In this document: one piece after another, positions 19,201 through 30,785 of the stretch
Layout of the letters: each line of letters opens with the position of its first letter
Position numbering within the stretch: position 1 is the stretch's first letter
Notes under the pieces: model-generated
Databases searched by the model: none
What the model saw: only the letters and a program-made list of their open reading frames with translations
What the model was told of the DNA's origin: nothing
Translations under genes and position numbers: made by a program
Source of the DNA: Nemertoderma westbladi
Lineage: Eukaryota > Xenacoelomorpha > Nemertodermatida > Nemertodermatidae
Assembly (NCBI GenBank): GCA_032718475.1
Contig: JAUCBJ010001088.1
Coordinates: 85,581 to 149,580 of the forward strand
DNA: 64,000 bases
Direction: 5' to 3'

Positions 19201-19997
19201 ACGGATCCAGGTCGTCCCGTCCGCTATCACTTCGTCCCATCCAAATTACCACTCAATATATGAGTGCCAATATGACTCCCATTAAAGAGCCACTCCAATA
19301 CTAGTAACACGTGGTACCAAAAAAACAATTTAGCGATACCCATACTGGCTGTTAACCCACAGGGTGTACTGTGGGGATCGCATTATTATTATTATAAGGT
19401 GCTAACATTATTGCCTTGCCAATTACTCATCCTTAGAGGTTCCAACAGCGGAGAGCCAATGACAAGCCACAAACCAAAAATAGCTGACACATATCTGATA
19501 TAATCCTATGTGGCTACTGTACTAACCTCAGATGCACACCTCAGCATATCAAGGTGCAGTACACATTTACGTCTGATAGTGTTGTATCGGTAGGTAGCCA
19601 GCAGACATTCAATACGGACCGAACTCAAATATTTATTACCAGTCAGCTAGTCATCAAGCTCGCGTTAAACCTACAAGGACGAGTAACCAGCACCACTACA
19701 GTTGCGTTGTGCAGTTACTAACGGCTATTATTACAATTAATCACCTACAAACTATTATCTGCTCCTTTTCTTATAACTCTGGTTACCTCCGCATACCTCA
19801 AAGCAGCAAAGCACCAACCTCAAGTGTGTCTCGGAGGCCCGTTTCGGACTGCACCCCGATCCGGGCACAATAGGTTTTTTGGTACCACGTGTTACTATTA
19901 TTGGAGTGGCTCTTTAATGGGAGTCATATTGGCACTCATATATTGAGTGGTAATTTGGATGGGACGAAGTGATGCGGACGGGACGACCTGGATCCGT
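19201..19997. mobile_element. 797-bp MITE with ~125-bp terminal inverted repeats
   Basis: Bases 19201-19326 and 19872-19997 are near-perfect reverse complements, starting ACGGATCCAGGTCGTCCCGT and ending in its inverse, differing by only a few bases and one indel. The flanks carry TTA on both sides (19198-19200 and 19998-20000), consistent with the TWA target duplication of PIF/Harbinger elements. The interior (19327-19871) has no transposase, so it is a non-autonomous foldback-type element, inserted in an old LINE tail. Confidence 0.8.
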
Positions 19998-20760
19998 TTA
20001 TTCACGCATACATGTCACACGCACACACTTGCACACGGAGAAGTGATTTATATATTACTATGAGTTGTGTCAATGCTCGAGTTCGAGTATGATTGTCCGT
20101 CACTATCGAGCTGTCCTCGTACTCGTCTAATCGTTTAATATCAGTCGTTCAGTGGGTGGCCGGCCAGTCCAATGAAACTGAACATTGCTGTCGATTTATT
20201 TATCTCTCAACTGTTTTGCTGTCGTCAAATCTCCTGTCTGATTTGTGAATCTTATTGGTATTGTAGATTTCGTCAATGTACTATAATTGTTACTCTAACT
20301 CCCTACAAGTTAGATATTTCTGACATGTGTAATAATTTTACAGCTATAACTGTCCCTCTTACTAAGTTACCTATTTTTAATCAATTACATATAACCTAAT
20401 TTAGTAATTACGTTACTTACCAAATAAAGTTACTTTTTATGTACTTTATACTTTATTTAATTATAATATCGTACATACATGATATTATAACTGTTCCAAT
20501 TTTTACTTTTCTTTCAGTTTTAACATATATATGTTTTCCTATGTAGACCTCGCTACTGTATTTCGGTTTCTTACCTGCCTACAGTATGATATGTAGTCTC
20601 ACAACAGTCTCGTATTTTCTACTGTACATAATTTTCTTTATTTATTTATTATATTTTTTTTTTATTATGTTTTGTACAGGGTGTTGTGCCCATTATATTT
20701 GAATATAACAGGGTGGAATCTACGAGAATTTATTTTTCTTACTCTCGCAAATGCAACTCC
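19998..20760 (+). other. Non-coding stretch
   Basis: No gene is supported. It begins with a CACACGCACACACTTGCACAC tract, contains pyrimidine-rich sequence and several AATAAAG signals (about 20421), and runs up to the BEL/Pao remnant. The 75-codon open frame at 20172 has no recognisable features. Confidence 0.35.
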
Positions 20761-20826
20761 CGCCCTCCCAGACCTACACTTCTAGGTCTCGAGATTGAGG
20801 GTGTTTCCTTACTGGGCAGTTACTTA

Positions 20827-21231
20827 CTAACAGTTACTTACTGGGCGTCTGTAAGTTTTCTTGCTATCACCACCCAGGGTGACCTCAACCGTTCTGACTT
20901 TGCCGTCGGTCCCGGGATGGCATTTAACTATGCGTGCCATCTGCCTTACCAAGGTAACTAATACCAGATCGCCTGGCTGAAGGTTTCGCTGTTGTTTACC
21001 CCACTTCTGTCGCTTGTGGAGTGTTGGGATGTATTCATCTGTCCACTGCTTCCTATACTCGTCAGACAATACCTGTACTATTCGCCATGACTGTTTAGAG
21101 TACAGGTCGGATTTGTCCCACGAACCCCGGTTCATTAACTGGGCTGGTCTTCTTAGTAATAAGTGAGAAGGTGTTAGTATCTCTAACGATGTTGGATCAT
21201 CTTGAAGAGGGCACATGGGCCTACTATTCAT
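20827..21231 (-). pseudogene. BEL/Pao integrase C-terminal (DUF5641-like) domain
   Basis: The open stretch shows LTPSHLLLRRPAQLMN, RKQWTDEYIPTLHKRQKW and LQPGDLVLVT, then a DGKVRTVEV strand, the usual signature of the domain following BEL/Pao integrase. Upstream (21235-21580) broken frames still show the second integrase Asp in DNGTNFIG near 21470-21490, beside an in-frame stop. Confidence 0.85.
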
Positions 21232-21581
21232 GGCTCATTGTGCTTCTGCTAGGACTGTTCTTAGGACATCTTCGGTGACTATATGTTTCCTAAGTAGTGC
21301 AGTCATGAGTCTCTTTGTAATACCAATAAGTCTTTCAACAAACCCTAGGATGTGAGTCGCATATGGTGTTCTCTTCTCCCACACAATGCCATCACTTCTC
21401 ACGGCATTCATGACTTCCTTTGATTGGAAGGTACATCCTGCCTCTCGAAGCTGTTTTTCTGCCCCAATGAAATTTGTGCCATTATCTGATTACAGCTTCT
21501 TTATAGAACCTTGATGGTTGATTAATCTGCGGAGTGCATTTATGAATGCGCTCGCAGATGCATCTACCGCTAGTTCTAACG

Positions 21582-22106
21582 CTATTGCTCGCGTGGCAAT
21601 ATTATGCCATAGCGGTTCTCATGGTGGCGTTTGACTTTTATGGTGAGTGGGCCGAACATGTCAGTACCGGTGTATGAGAATGGTGGTTCATACCCTAGGG
21701 TTCTTTCCTTGGGTAGGGATGCCATCAATTGGCTTTCCCTCTTCCTCTTTTGCTTGCGGCATGTTTGGCAGGTCCCCACCATAGATTTTATTTTCTTGCG
21801 TACGGCTGGTATCCAGAATGTACGACGCACCGATGTTAATGTCATATCAGTGCCGCCATGTAATGTCTGTGCTTGACAATCATTTATTATTTGGGTTACA
21901 ATAGTCGATTTTCTCGGTAGTATTATTGGTTTCGATGGTACTAGTATACTTGAGGCATGTTGTACCCGTGAGTCCATCACTATTAATCCAGAGTCAGTGA
22001 GTTTGGGTCTCAGAGTTCTTATGGAGCTCTCCGGCTGTACAGATTTCCCAGCTCTCAACCGTTTTATCTCCTCTGTGTATTTCTCTCGGTAGGACAATAG
22101 TGCCAA
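21582..22106 (-). pseudogene. BEL/Pao integrase zinc-binding and core start
   Basis: The order HGGTDMTLTSVRRTFWIP then CQTCRKQK forms the HHCC-type zinc finger. It is followed by YTGTDMFGPL, which holds the first catalytic Asp of the integrase core. The frame then breaks. The family inserts retroelement cDNA; this copy cannot. Confidence 0.85.
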
Positions 22107-22507
22107 TTGTCTAAGTTTGTGCCATCAGCTTGTGCCATTGCCGCCATCAGCTCTAACCTAGGTATTGTTGGCTTCTTGAGAGGGGCTGATCTCGCTTTAC
22201 TGAATACAAGGCGAGGTAGCAGAGAACCTTCTCCTTTCTGTACTATGTATAACGCTGCACCATACCTTTTAGTAGATGCATCAGTGAATACATGGAGATC
22301 TAAGTTAGAGGCATCTCCATTTTCAAAGTATGCCCATGGTATACTGAGTTTCGGTATTGCTGCCAAACTCTCCAGCCAAACACACCATTGTTTACTTATT
22401 GTGTCTGGAAGGACTTGGTCCCATGGGCACTTAAGGAGGTAAACATCCCTTAGGATTTGTTTGCCAACTACTATAACTGGTGCCACCAGACCCAGCGGGT
22501 CATACAT
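22064..22507 (-). pseudogene. BEL/Pao RT connection and RNase H region
   Basis: MYDPLGLVAPVIV is the classic motif after BEL/Pao reverse transcriptase. It is followed by LHVFTDASTKRYGAALY (RNase H first Asp) and KPTIPRLELMAA. It overlaps the integrase fragment in another frame, showing a frameshift. Confidence 0.85.
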
Positions 22508-22512
22508 TTTAG

Positions 22513-23270
22513 CTATGTTTGACAGCTCATAAACAAAACGGACCGTTTTGTGTGTTTGAATATATATTCTAATGCATCAGTCTCCCTGTTCCATGTGATG
22601 CCTAGGACTCGAGAATCAGCTTCCCGCTTTCGTTCTGTGAGTATGCTGTCTACACCGGTTGGCATCACACTGTTGTTTCGGCATAGTTGTTTTATGTCAC
22701 TGCGTTCTAATTGGGGTTCAGATGATATGTATTGTGTATCCCCTGGTATCTCATTTTGGTTATTTTGTGGCCCAAATTGGGACGTTTTTTCTTTGGATTC
22801 CATAATATCGACAAACTCCTTGGAATTAGATTTGAACTTTTTAAGACGGAACCCTCCCCCCATTAGAATCTCTACGACTTGTGTCGCCGTTTTAACCATA
22901 TCTGCCAAGGAGTTGCTTGATACTAGTCCATCATCAACATAGAACCCCTTATGGATCATATCTATGACACTGGTGTCATAGATACCTCCCTTCCCTTCTG
23001 TGGATTGCCTAAGGCATTTTGTTGCCACATAGGGGGAGTCCTTTGTGCCGAAGATTTGGATAGTCATCTTGTACTTATCAGGTTCAATTGGTTTATCACC
23101 ATCATAATATAGGAACCTGAGGCTCTCACTATCCTCGATGTACACGTTCACTTGATGGAACATTGCCTCGATGTCACATGAGAATGCCAAGGTTCCTTGT
23201 CGAAACCTGATTAGTACTTCAACACCGGTGTCTTAAATATTAGGGCCCTCTAAGAGGTAATCGTTCAATG
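22513..23270 (-). pseudogene. BEL/Pao reverse transcriptase, palm region
   Basis: Visible motifs are FSCDIEAMFHQV (first catalytic Asp), FGTKDSPYVA and GFYVDDGLVSS (YVDD box). The frame is open from 23190 to 22513. Upstream to about 23480 the fingers region can be followed in broken frames, with a KPWNERG-like start. It is inactive through frameshifts. Confidence 0.87.
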
Positions 23271-23538
23271 ACTTGCCCCTGTATTTAGCTGCTGCGTCAT
23301 TTACTATGCACATTTTATTACCCTTCTTTATGTCCACTGCCACATGTAAAGGTGTAGATACTATGTACGGGTGGAGTCTGGTACTCTTTGGTGCAGTTTA
23401 ACTGCCCAGCCTTTGTCCAGGTATTTATTAATTGATTTCTGAACAAAGGCCCCTCTTTCGTTCCATGGCTTTAACTTTAATAACTAACATAATAATAATC
23501 ATACTGATTTGTAAAAACTGATTCGTAGATTGTAGTGA

Positions 23539-24104
23539 ATGTCTAATACTGGTCTATATGTTGAGGTTTATGTTCACATTCATGTAAAATATATGTTTAA
23601 TATAATCTCTTTACTTCGTATCTCTTTCACTATTCAAAATATAATTATAGGCGGGGGATTATTATATATTTACCTAGAAATGTTAAGCATTACAGGCCGG
23701 ACAAATCATTACAGGCCGGACAAATCATTACAGGGCGGACTCGTTTTAAATGCCAAATATATTTTTTCAACTGCGCAAAAGTGTTTAACCATGATCCCCA
23801 TGAAATTCCTGACATCAAGAGCTTTCAGAAAATATATGGGTTTACTATATTCTGGAGAAAAATTTTTTTGGAAAAATTTACACCCGTTTTGGCCTATTTT
23901 GGTGAGATGGGCCAGTCAGCGAAAACAATTTACAGAAGGAATAATCCTCGTGTTTACAATCGTAAAAAGGAGGTTCAACGCAAAAGGCGGCAGACAATAA
24001 GAGATAAACAAAAGATTAAAGTTGGCACGGATCCTAACTTTGCCCTTCTACAGAGACAGAAAAGAAATAGCGAACAAAAACGTTGGCGTGAAAAGAAAAA
24101 TTAG
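23539..24104 (+). CDS. Hypothetical basic protein, doubtful
   Basis: Two overlapping frames are open here. The 107-codon one (23781-24104) encodes a strongly basic, Gln/Arg/Lys-rich C-terminus (RRQTIRDKQKIKVG, KRWREKKN) preceded by hydrophobic and aromatic sequence. It is unrecognised. A tandem 17-19-bp unit CATTACAGGCCGGACAAAT is repeated three times just upstream (about 23688-23735). It could be an exon, a transposon-encoded fragment or chance. Confidence 0.2.
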
Positions 24105-24442
24105 TTTATTTTAATTTAAAACATTAGGGGAAATAAGCTGAGCAAGTTATAGCGGCGGTGTTTTCTAATCAAAACGTATTTTCACTTTCAGTTAATTTGC
24201 TCTGGAGATCACCCTTTTCACTTACGGTCAATTTGTACCACTATCCGGAAAGATCACCCATCCATGGTGGCATTCCCCGTTAATGATAATGAGTCTTGAG
24301 CATTCTTGGAATTAATCAAATTGGATGTGTTTATTTAACAACAAATGATGATATTATCCAATCAGAACACAGGGAATTGAAGAGTTTGGAATTATTTACT
24401 GGCTTCTCGATCGGAGCAAAGACCAAACTCGACACTATATTG

Positions 24443-24571
24443 TAGAGTTTGGAAAAGGAATCCAAACACTACACCAGGAAAAGTAGAGTTTGGGAAAGTA
24501 ATCCAAACACTACACCAGGAAAAGTAGAGTTTGGGAAAGGAATCCAAACACTACACCAGGAAAAGTAGAGT
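24443..24571 (+). repeat. 41-bp minisatellite, short locus (3 units)
   Basis: Units contain GGAATCCAAACACTACACCA and GGAAAAGTAGAGTTTGGGAA. The same 41-bp unit forms a longer array at 36022-36495. Upstream sequence (24380-24440) holds GAGTTTGG-containing degenerate units. Confidence 0.92.
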
Positions 24572-24659
24572 TTGACTGCAATTTGACGTTTTTTGCCCAT
24601 AATTTCTTAGCTTTTGAATATCTTTATGTTTTATTGTCAGATTTGCAATCTGTGGAAAA

Positions 24660-24955
24660 ATGCAATCAAAATATGATATATACTTTTACCAGTTTGAAAA
24701 AAAATATATTTTGACAGCTACGATTTTTTTTTTTTTTCACTTTCTTCGGCTGAGACCTGCACTGTACGTAACTGATAATATAAAAGGCCAAAGTCGACAG
24801 GCAAAATTGGTTTAACCAAGTCGTGAAATGACCTCTATATCTACTGTATAACATACCATATTACAATATAAATAACATTTTACAGATGAATCAATAGTTA
24901 AGACCAGGCCTAGCCATGCATTCGAAAAAAAAAAATATATAATATTATTTTCTTC
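24660..24955 (+). repeat. Duplicated flank of the 63-bp array, copy 1
   Basis: This ~295-bp segment is nearly identical to 46755-47035 and in both places leads directly into a 63-bp array. It contains ATGATATATACTTTTACCAG, GGCTGAGACCTGCACTGTAC and AAGGCCAAAGTCGACAGGCA. A GTAACTGATAAT-AAAAGGCCAAA phrase and an AAGACCAGGCCTAG-like phrase are shared with 30062-30190, just downstream of the minus-strand LINE. It is therefore probably LINE 3' sequence. Confidence 0.7.
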
Positions 24956-27470
24956 CACTCTGTGTCATTAAGGAATGCCTGATTACCACCATGGGTGATC
25001 TTCCACAGTAAACCCTTCCACTGTGTTTCCTAAAGGAATGCCTGTTCACCACTATGGGTGATCTTCCACAGTAAACCCTTCCACTTTGTTTCCTAAAGGA
25101 ATGCCTGTTCACCACTGTGGGTGATCTTCCACAGTAAACCCTTCCACTCTGTTTCCTAAAGGAATGCCTGTTCACCACCATGGGTTATCTTTCACAGAAA
25201 ACCCTTCCACTCTGTTTCCTAAAGGAATGCCTGTTCACCACTGTGGGTGATCTTCCACAGTAAACCCTTCCACTCTGTTTCCTAAAGGAATGCCTGTTCA
25301 CCACAATGGGTTATCTTTCACAGAAAACCCTTCCATTCTGTTTCCTAAAGGAATGCCTGTTTACCACCATGGGTGATCTTCCACAGTAAACCCTTCCACT
25401 CTGTTTCCTAAAGGAATGCCTGTTCACCACCATGGGTTATCTTTCACAGAAAACCCTTCCACTCTGTTTCCTAAAGGAATGCCTGTTCACCACTGTGGGT
25501 GATCTTCCACAGTAAACCCTTCCACTCTGTTTCCTAAAGGAATGCCTGTTCACCACAATGGGTTATCTTTCACAGAAAACCCTTCCACTTTTTTTCCTAA
25601 AGGAATGCCTGTTCACCACCATGGGTGATCTTCCACAGTAAACCCTTCCACTGTGTTTCCTAAAGGAATGCCTGTTCACCATCATGGGTGATCTTCCACA
25701 GAAAACCCATCCATTCTGTTTCCTAAAGGAATGCCTGTTCAACCGTGGGTGATCTTCCACAGTAAACCCTTCCACTGTGTTTCCTAAAGGAATGCCTGTT
25801 CACCACTATGGGTTATCTTTCATAGAAAACCCTTCCATTCTGTTTCCTAAAGGAATGCCTGTTCACCACCATTGGTGATCTTTCCACAGTAACCCTTCCA
25901 CTCTGTTTCCTAAAGGAATGCCTGTTCACCACCATGGGTTATCTTTCACAGAAAACCCTTCCACTCTGTTTCCTAAAGGAATGCATGTTCACCACTGTGG
26001 GTGATCTTCCACAGTAAACCCTTCCACTCTGTTTCCTAAAGGAATGCCTGTTCACCACAATGGGTTATCTTCCACAGAATACCCTTCCACTTTTTTTCCT
26101 AAAGGAATGCCTGTTCACCACCATGGGTGATCTTCCACAGTAAACCCTTCCACTGTGTTTCCTAAAGGAATGCCTGTTCACCATCATGGGTGATCTTCCA
26201 CAGAAAACCCTTCCATTCTGTTTCCTAAAGGAATGCCTGTTCAACCGTGGGTGATCTTCCACAGTAAACCCTTCCACTGTGTTTCCTAAAGGAATGCCTG
26301 TTCACCACTATGGGTTATCTTTCATAGAAAACCCTTCCATTCTGTTTCCTAAAGGAATGCCTGTTCACCACCATTGGTGATCTTTCCACAGTAACCCTTC
26401 CACTCTGTTTCCTAAAGTAATGCCTGTTCACCAACATGGGTTATCTTTCACAGAAAACCCTTCCATTCTGTTTCCTAAAGGAATGCCTGTTCACCACCGT
26501 GGGTGATCTTCCACAGTAAACCCTTCCATTCTGTTTTCTAAAGGAATGCCTGTTCACCACCGTGGGTGATCTTCCACAGTAAACCCTTCCACTGTGTTTC
26601 CTAAAGGAATGCCTGTTCACCACCATGGGTTATCTTTCACAGAAAATCTTTCCACTCTGTTTCCTAAAGGAATGCCTGTTTAACACCATGGGTGATCTTC
26701 CACAGTAAACCCTTCCACTCTGTTTCCTAAAGGGATGCCTGTTCACCACTGTGGGTGATCTTCCACAGAAAATCTTTCTACTGTGTTTCCTAAAGGAATG
26801 CCTGTTCACCATCAATTGGTGATCTTCCACAGTAAACCTTTCCACTCTGTTTCCTAAAGCAATGCCTGTTCACCATCATGGGTGATCTTCCACAGAAAAC
26901 CCTTCCATTCTGTTTCCTAAAGGAATGCCTGTTCACCACCGTGGGTGATCTTCCACAGTAAACCCTTTCACTGTGTTTCCTAAAGGAATGCCTGTTCACC
27001 ACCATGGGTTATCTTTCATAGAAAACCCTTCCATTCTGTTTCCTAAAGGAATGCCTGTTCACCACCATTGTTGATCTTTCCACAGTAACCCTGCCACTCT
27101 GTTTCCTAAAGGAATGCCTGTTCACCATCATGGGTTATCTTTCACAGAAAACCCTTCCATTCTGTTTCCTAAAGGAATGCCTGTTCACCACCGTGGGTGA
27201 TCTTCCACAGTAAACCCTTCCATTCTGTTTCCTAAAGGAATGCCTGTCCACCACTGTGGGTGATCTTCCACAGTAAACCCTTCCACTCTGTTTCCTAAAG
27301 GAATGCCTGTTCACCACCATGGGTTATCTTTCACAGAAAACCCTTCCACTCTGTTTCCTAAAGGAATGCCTGTTCACCACTGTGGGTGATCTTCCACAGT
27401 AAACCCTTCCACTCTGTTTCCTAAAGGAATGCCTGTTCACCACAATGGCTTATCTTTCACAGAAAACCTT
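24955..27470 (-). repeat. 63-bp satellite array 1 (~40 copies)
   Basis: Unit landmarks on the plus strand are AAAGGAATGCCTGTTCACCA, TGGGTGATCTTCCACAGTAA and CCCTTCCACTCTGTTTCCT. Because 63 is a multiple of 3, the minus strand shows periodic open frames (21-residue unit with VNRHSFRKQSGRVYCGRSP); these are not taken as genes. A higher-order repeat of about 502 bp (eight units) is visible, for example 25563-26064 against 26065-26566. Single modules occur in the SINE pieces at 17.9 and 48.8 kb. Confidence 0.93.
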
Positions 27471-28430
27471 TTTCCTATCACATTTTTAGGATTTTGACCT
27501 ATCACAGATCTACTGAACTGAATTTCCTATATGTATGCTCATTCTCTGTGGTGGGTGGAAGCCTTTGTAAATAAGGTTATTCTTATCAGTTTTTCAGTGT
27601 TGTTGGTGATTCTAAGCCAGGAAGAACGGCTTTAGAGTATTTTGTGCTTTTCTGCTTTAGCCTTACACTAGTAGGCTTAATTATAAGGACATATATCCGT
27701 TATCTGATTGTCTTAACTCAAAACAAACTGGTTAATTGGCCCATACTGTGCAACTTAACTTAACATTACTGCTTTGCTGTCGGTTATTCATTATATTTGT
27801 GGATGAATTATTATATTTGGAATAACGAGAAATAACCCCGAAACCCAATATTCTTGATATACCGAAGGTAAGAGAGAAAGGTTACAGATAAACGATTGTG
27901 ACTTATGTTAAAGTGGTTTGAAGTGAATCTAATGTTATTTGATAGACCCTACATGATTCGGTCCGTGTTCCTTTTATATGTGACTAAAATCAGTGAAGAT
28001 CGGCAGATCAGTGTGCAGTATTGTGCGGCATTGTGTATGAGTGAGACTGATAACGAAGCATTTCCTAAAGAATGCGCCATATATGTGAATTGTAACTAAG
28101 CCATATCGTTGTGAGTAGTTTAAGTCATAACTCTGTTTATATGGATAGAGCGCCACGTCCTAAAGGAACTGTTAATATTCCCCGAAGGTGAATAATATTG
28201 TCAGAGATTATATAATACTGTCAGTCGAATAATACATTAGGCTTACATAGCAATAAGATTAAGCCGTCGAAGTCAATCTCCCGGGTATATCCAACGGGTG
28301 AATGATCGCGCACAGATTGGTTTCAACTAGTGTAGTGAATCAAATACTTGTCAGAGGCTAAAGCGATTTATTATCTAGAAGACATCCTAATTTGGCGGGT
28401 TAAACTGCCAAAGGTCTGAAAGCGCGAACA
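27471..28430 (+). other. Non-coding stretch
   Basis: No gene, RNA or element end could be supported. It is ordinary AT-rich sequence with a few short open frames on both strands at 27905-28156. A GAAGGTGAATAATATTGTCA-type phrase with a partial repeat occurs near 28185-28225. It ends in LINE sequence. Confidence 0.4.
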
Positions 28431-29540
28431 AACAATCTTCCTGCACAGTATACATCGACCTAACAAAAGATTTTGATACATTAAATTTATCAATATTATT
28501 AAAGAAACTCGAAGCCTATGGGATAAGAGTTTAAGTGGCACTTAAACTTTAGATAGCTTTCTTACTTCCACAAATCATTTTGTACAATTAGGTCAAATTA
28601 TATCCTCACTGTGGGGTTACTCAAGGTTCTATTATCTCACGAACTTTATTTTTACTCTATATCAACGACCTCCCTAACTCTACCTAACTATTCACTACTT
28701 TGTTCGCTGATGATACCACACCCTTCTACTTTCTGATAAACTTGCACCTAACCTTATCTCGGAATTTAATCTAGAACTTACTAAGATATCTAACTGGCTA
28801 ACTGATAACAGTCTAACATTAAACCTAACCAAGACAGAAGCTACATTCTTCTCTAACACACATAATGTGTGTGACCTTCCTAACCTATACATAAACTCTA
28901 AAGCTATAAAATATACCGATAGCAGCAAAATACTTGGAGTTTAGAGACAAAAATTTATCGTGGAAAACTCATACCAACTACGTTCTTAAAAAAATATCAA
29001 AATCTGCAGGTATATTTTATAAACTTAGATATTTTATCTTTCCTTCACATATTCTACGGCAACTGTACTACTCACTAGCTCATCCTTATCTACAGTGCGG
29101 CATCACTCTCTGGGGCGGGACCTACTCTACTACTCTCCATCCAATCCGTGTTAAGATCAACAAAATTATCCGATGCATTACCTATAATCACAACCAATCG
29201 TCCTCCGCTCCAATATACAAATCATTACGTATTCTTCCACTCCATTTACTTTATAAACACCAGATAGGTAAATATATGTATGAACTCTATTAAAAAAACT
29301 ACAGATCTTACCCCAGAAATAAGAAACTTTTTCACCTTATACTCGACCGTTCATAACCACGCAACCCGGTTGGTAGCCAGAGCCAACTACAGGGTTCCTT
29401 TGGTTAGACTGAACACCAGCCAGCACTCCCTGAGTTTTCAAGGCCCATCCATCTGGAATTCAATTCCAACTTCTTTCAAAAAAAAAAACTAAAATAACTT
29501 TCTCTAAACATTTAGAAGCTCATCTATTTAATTCAAATTG
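28430..29540 (+). pseudogene. Degenerate LINE: reverse transcriptase and C-terminal region
   Basis: Broken frames read VDLTKDFDTLNLSILLKKL near 28450 and LFADDTT near 28700 (catalytic FADD box). A long C-terminal part is open at 28934-29293 (LFYKLRYFIFPS-like, LWGGTYSTTLHPIRVKINKI) and continues at 29280-29492 (LSFQGPSIWNSIPTSF). It belongs to the same family as 53.2-55.0 kb, where the corresponding motifs are VWGGTYSSILKPLRIKINKI and QGPLLWNSL. Several stops and frameshifts make it inactive. Confidence 0.88.
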
Positions 29541-29604
29541 GCGACGACTTTGACACGTTAAACTTCTTTTACGAAAATAAAGTATTTTCATTCTTAAATT
29601 GTTA

Positions 29605-29735
29605 CTCTTCCCCTCAAATTTACACCAAAATCGGGAGAAAAAGGAGTAACCAATAGCATTGCATTGATTTTACTTTTTTCCCGGTGGAAAAAGTAAAGTT
29701 AAATAAAATATTTTTTTTCTTATATCGTATTCTTA
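29605..29735 (+). repeat. Short dispersed repeat after the LINE
   Basis: The phrase TTGTTACT...CC...ACCAATAG-AATGCATT-ATTTTACTTTTTCCCG is shared with 52395-52480, with the same order and spacing. At 29.6 kb it follows directly on the LINE C-terminus. Bases 29736-30030 show nothing further recognisable. Confidence 0.5.
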
Positions 29736-30425
29736 TTTTTAACTATTGTTATTTGTCGTTTAATAAAATATATTTTACTTAAATAATAATTAGTTTTTAG
29801 TTAAATACCCCATGGGTTTCCGACCTTACGTTGACCCAACTAATTACGAGGACCCTGGACTCGCCGTTAAATAATTCGCTGCTGAATTCGACGCTGCCAA
29901 GAATATTGTAGTTGAATGTACTGTACAATCGGTGCAGGTGAATTATATTATATTTAGTGTAAAATACGGATATAGTAGGAGGGATATAAAGTTACAGAAT
30001 TTTTCAATTTCAATTTATTAGCCTTAAAACTTCAGTCAGCTATTAGTATACTAAATACACCGTAACTGATAATTAAAAAGGCCAAATGTTTAGAACAAAT
30101 GTATAATGTAATGTAATATGACTAATATGCTATTTATACAGTATAAGTTTAATATATACACTAAAGTTAATGGTTAAAACCAGGCCTAGACATACATACA
30201 GATATAATACATACAGGAGAGGGTAAGTGTTCATCACACAGATGTGCCTGCCTACGGTAAGATTTCCATTCATACATACAGTACACACTACATACAAACA
30301 TAGACCATACAAACACAGACAAAGCTAAGTACTAGCACAATGGTAGGCGTATCTGACAAGGGAGAGCGCAATATAATAATGTGTAATGTGTGATTTTATA
30401 ATATATTTGAGTTATTTTTTTGTTG

Positions 30426-30785
30426 CTAGGTGATGGCTGACCTGTCGTATTGTTCCATGAAATGTTTTTTGAATTGTGGGATGAAGTTATTATTGCGAAT
30501 TTTATCACGTACGACTTTTCTTAATCTATTCCATGTGCGACTGCAGGCGACAAAGAATGAGTATGTACCATACTTGTTATTTGTCTTTGGTATCTTGATT
30601 GTGTTTGTGCGTACATTTAGTAATTTATTATTATTTAGTAATTGTGAAAGGAATGGTAGTTTTAGGTTTTGGAATGGCGCGATTTGATTTGTAACATATT
30701 TGTAGAGGTAATTGAGTGCGTGGTATTCCCGTAGTGCATTCAGGTGTGGTAATTTGGCTAATTTTCTAAGTTGAGTACCTGTCAT
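30426..30785 (-). pseudogene. LINE C-terminal domain
   Basis: The 119-codon open stretch (LRKLAKLPHLNALREYHALN, FFVACSRTWNRLRKVVRDKI) continues the LINE protein after the RT in another frame. The W-N-R-L motif is the equivalent of the WNSLP motif of related LINEs. Confidence 0.8.

Larger units (their letters stand above)
20760..23480 (-). mobile_element. BEL/Pao LTR retrotransposon remnant (pol only)
   Basis: Read on the minus strand, pieces follow the BEL/Pao pol order: RT from about 23.47 kb, RNase H, integrase zinc finger and core, then the C-terminal DUF5641-type domain ending at about 20.83 kb. Frameshifts and stops separate them. No gag, protease or LTR pair was found, so this is an inactive, 5'-truncated copy. 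Confidence 0.85.

Noticed and set aside
24955-27470. Series of 60-110-codon minus-strand ORFs with a repeated NRHSFRKQSGRVYCGRSP-type unit, looking like a Cys/His repeat protein
   Set aside because: The 63-bp period is a multiple of three, so open frames follow automatically. The frames break at small indels, start codons fall at arbitrary units, and the module is non-coding SINE sequence elsewhere.
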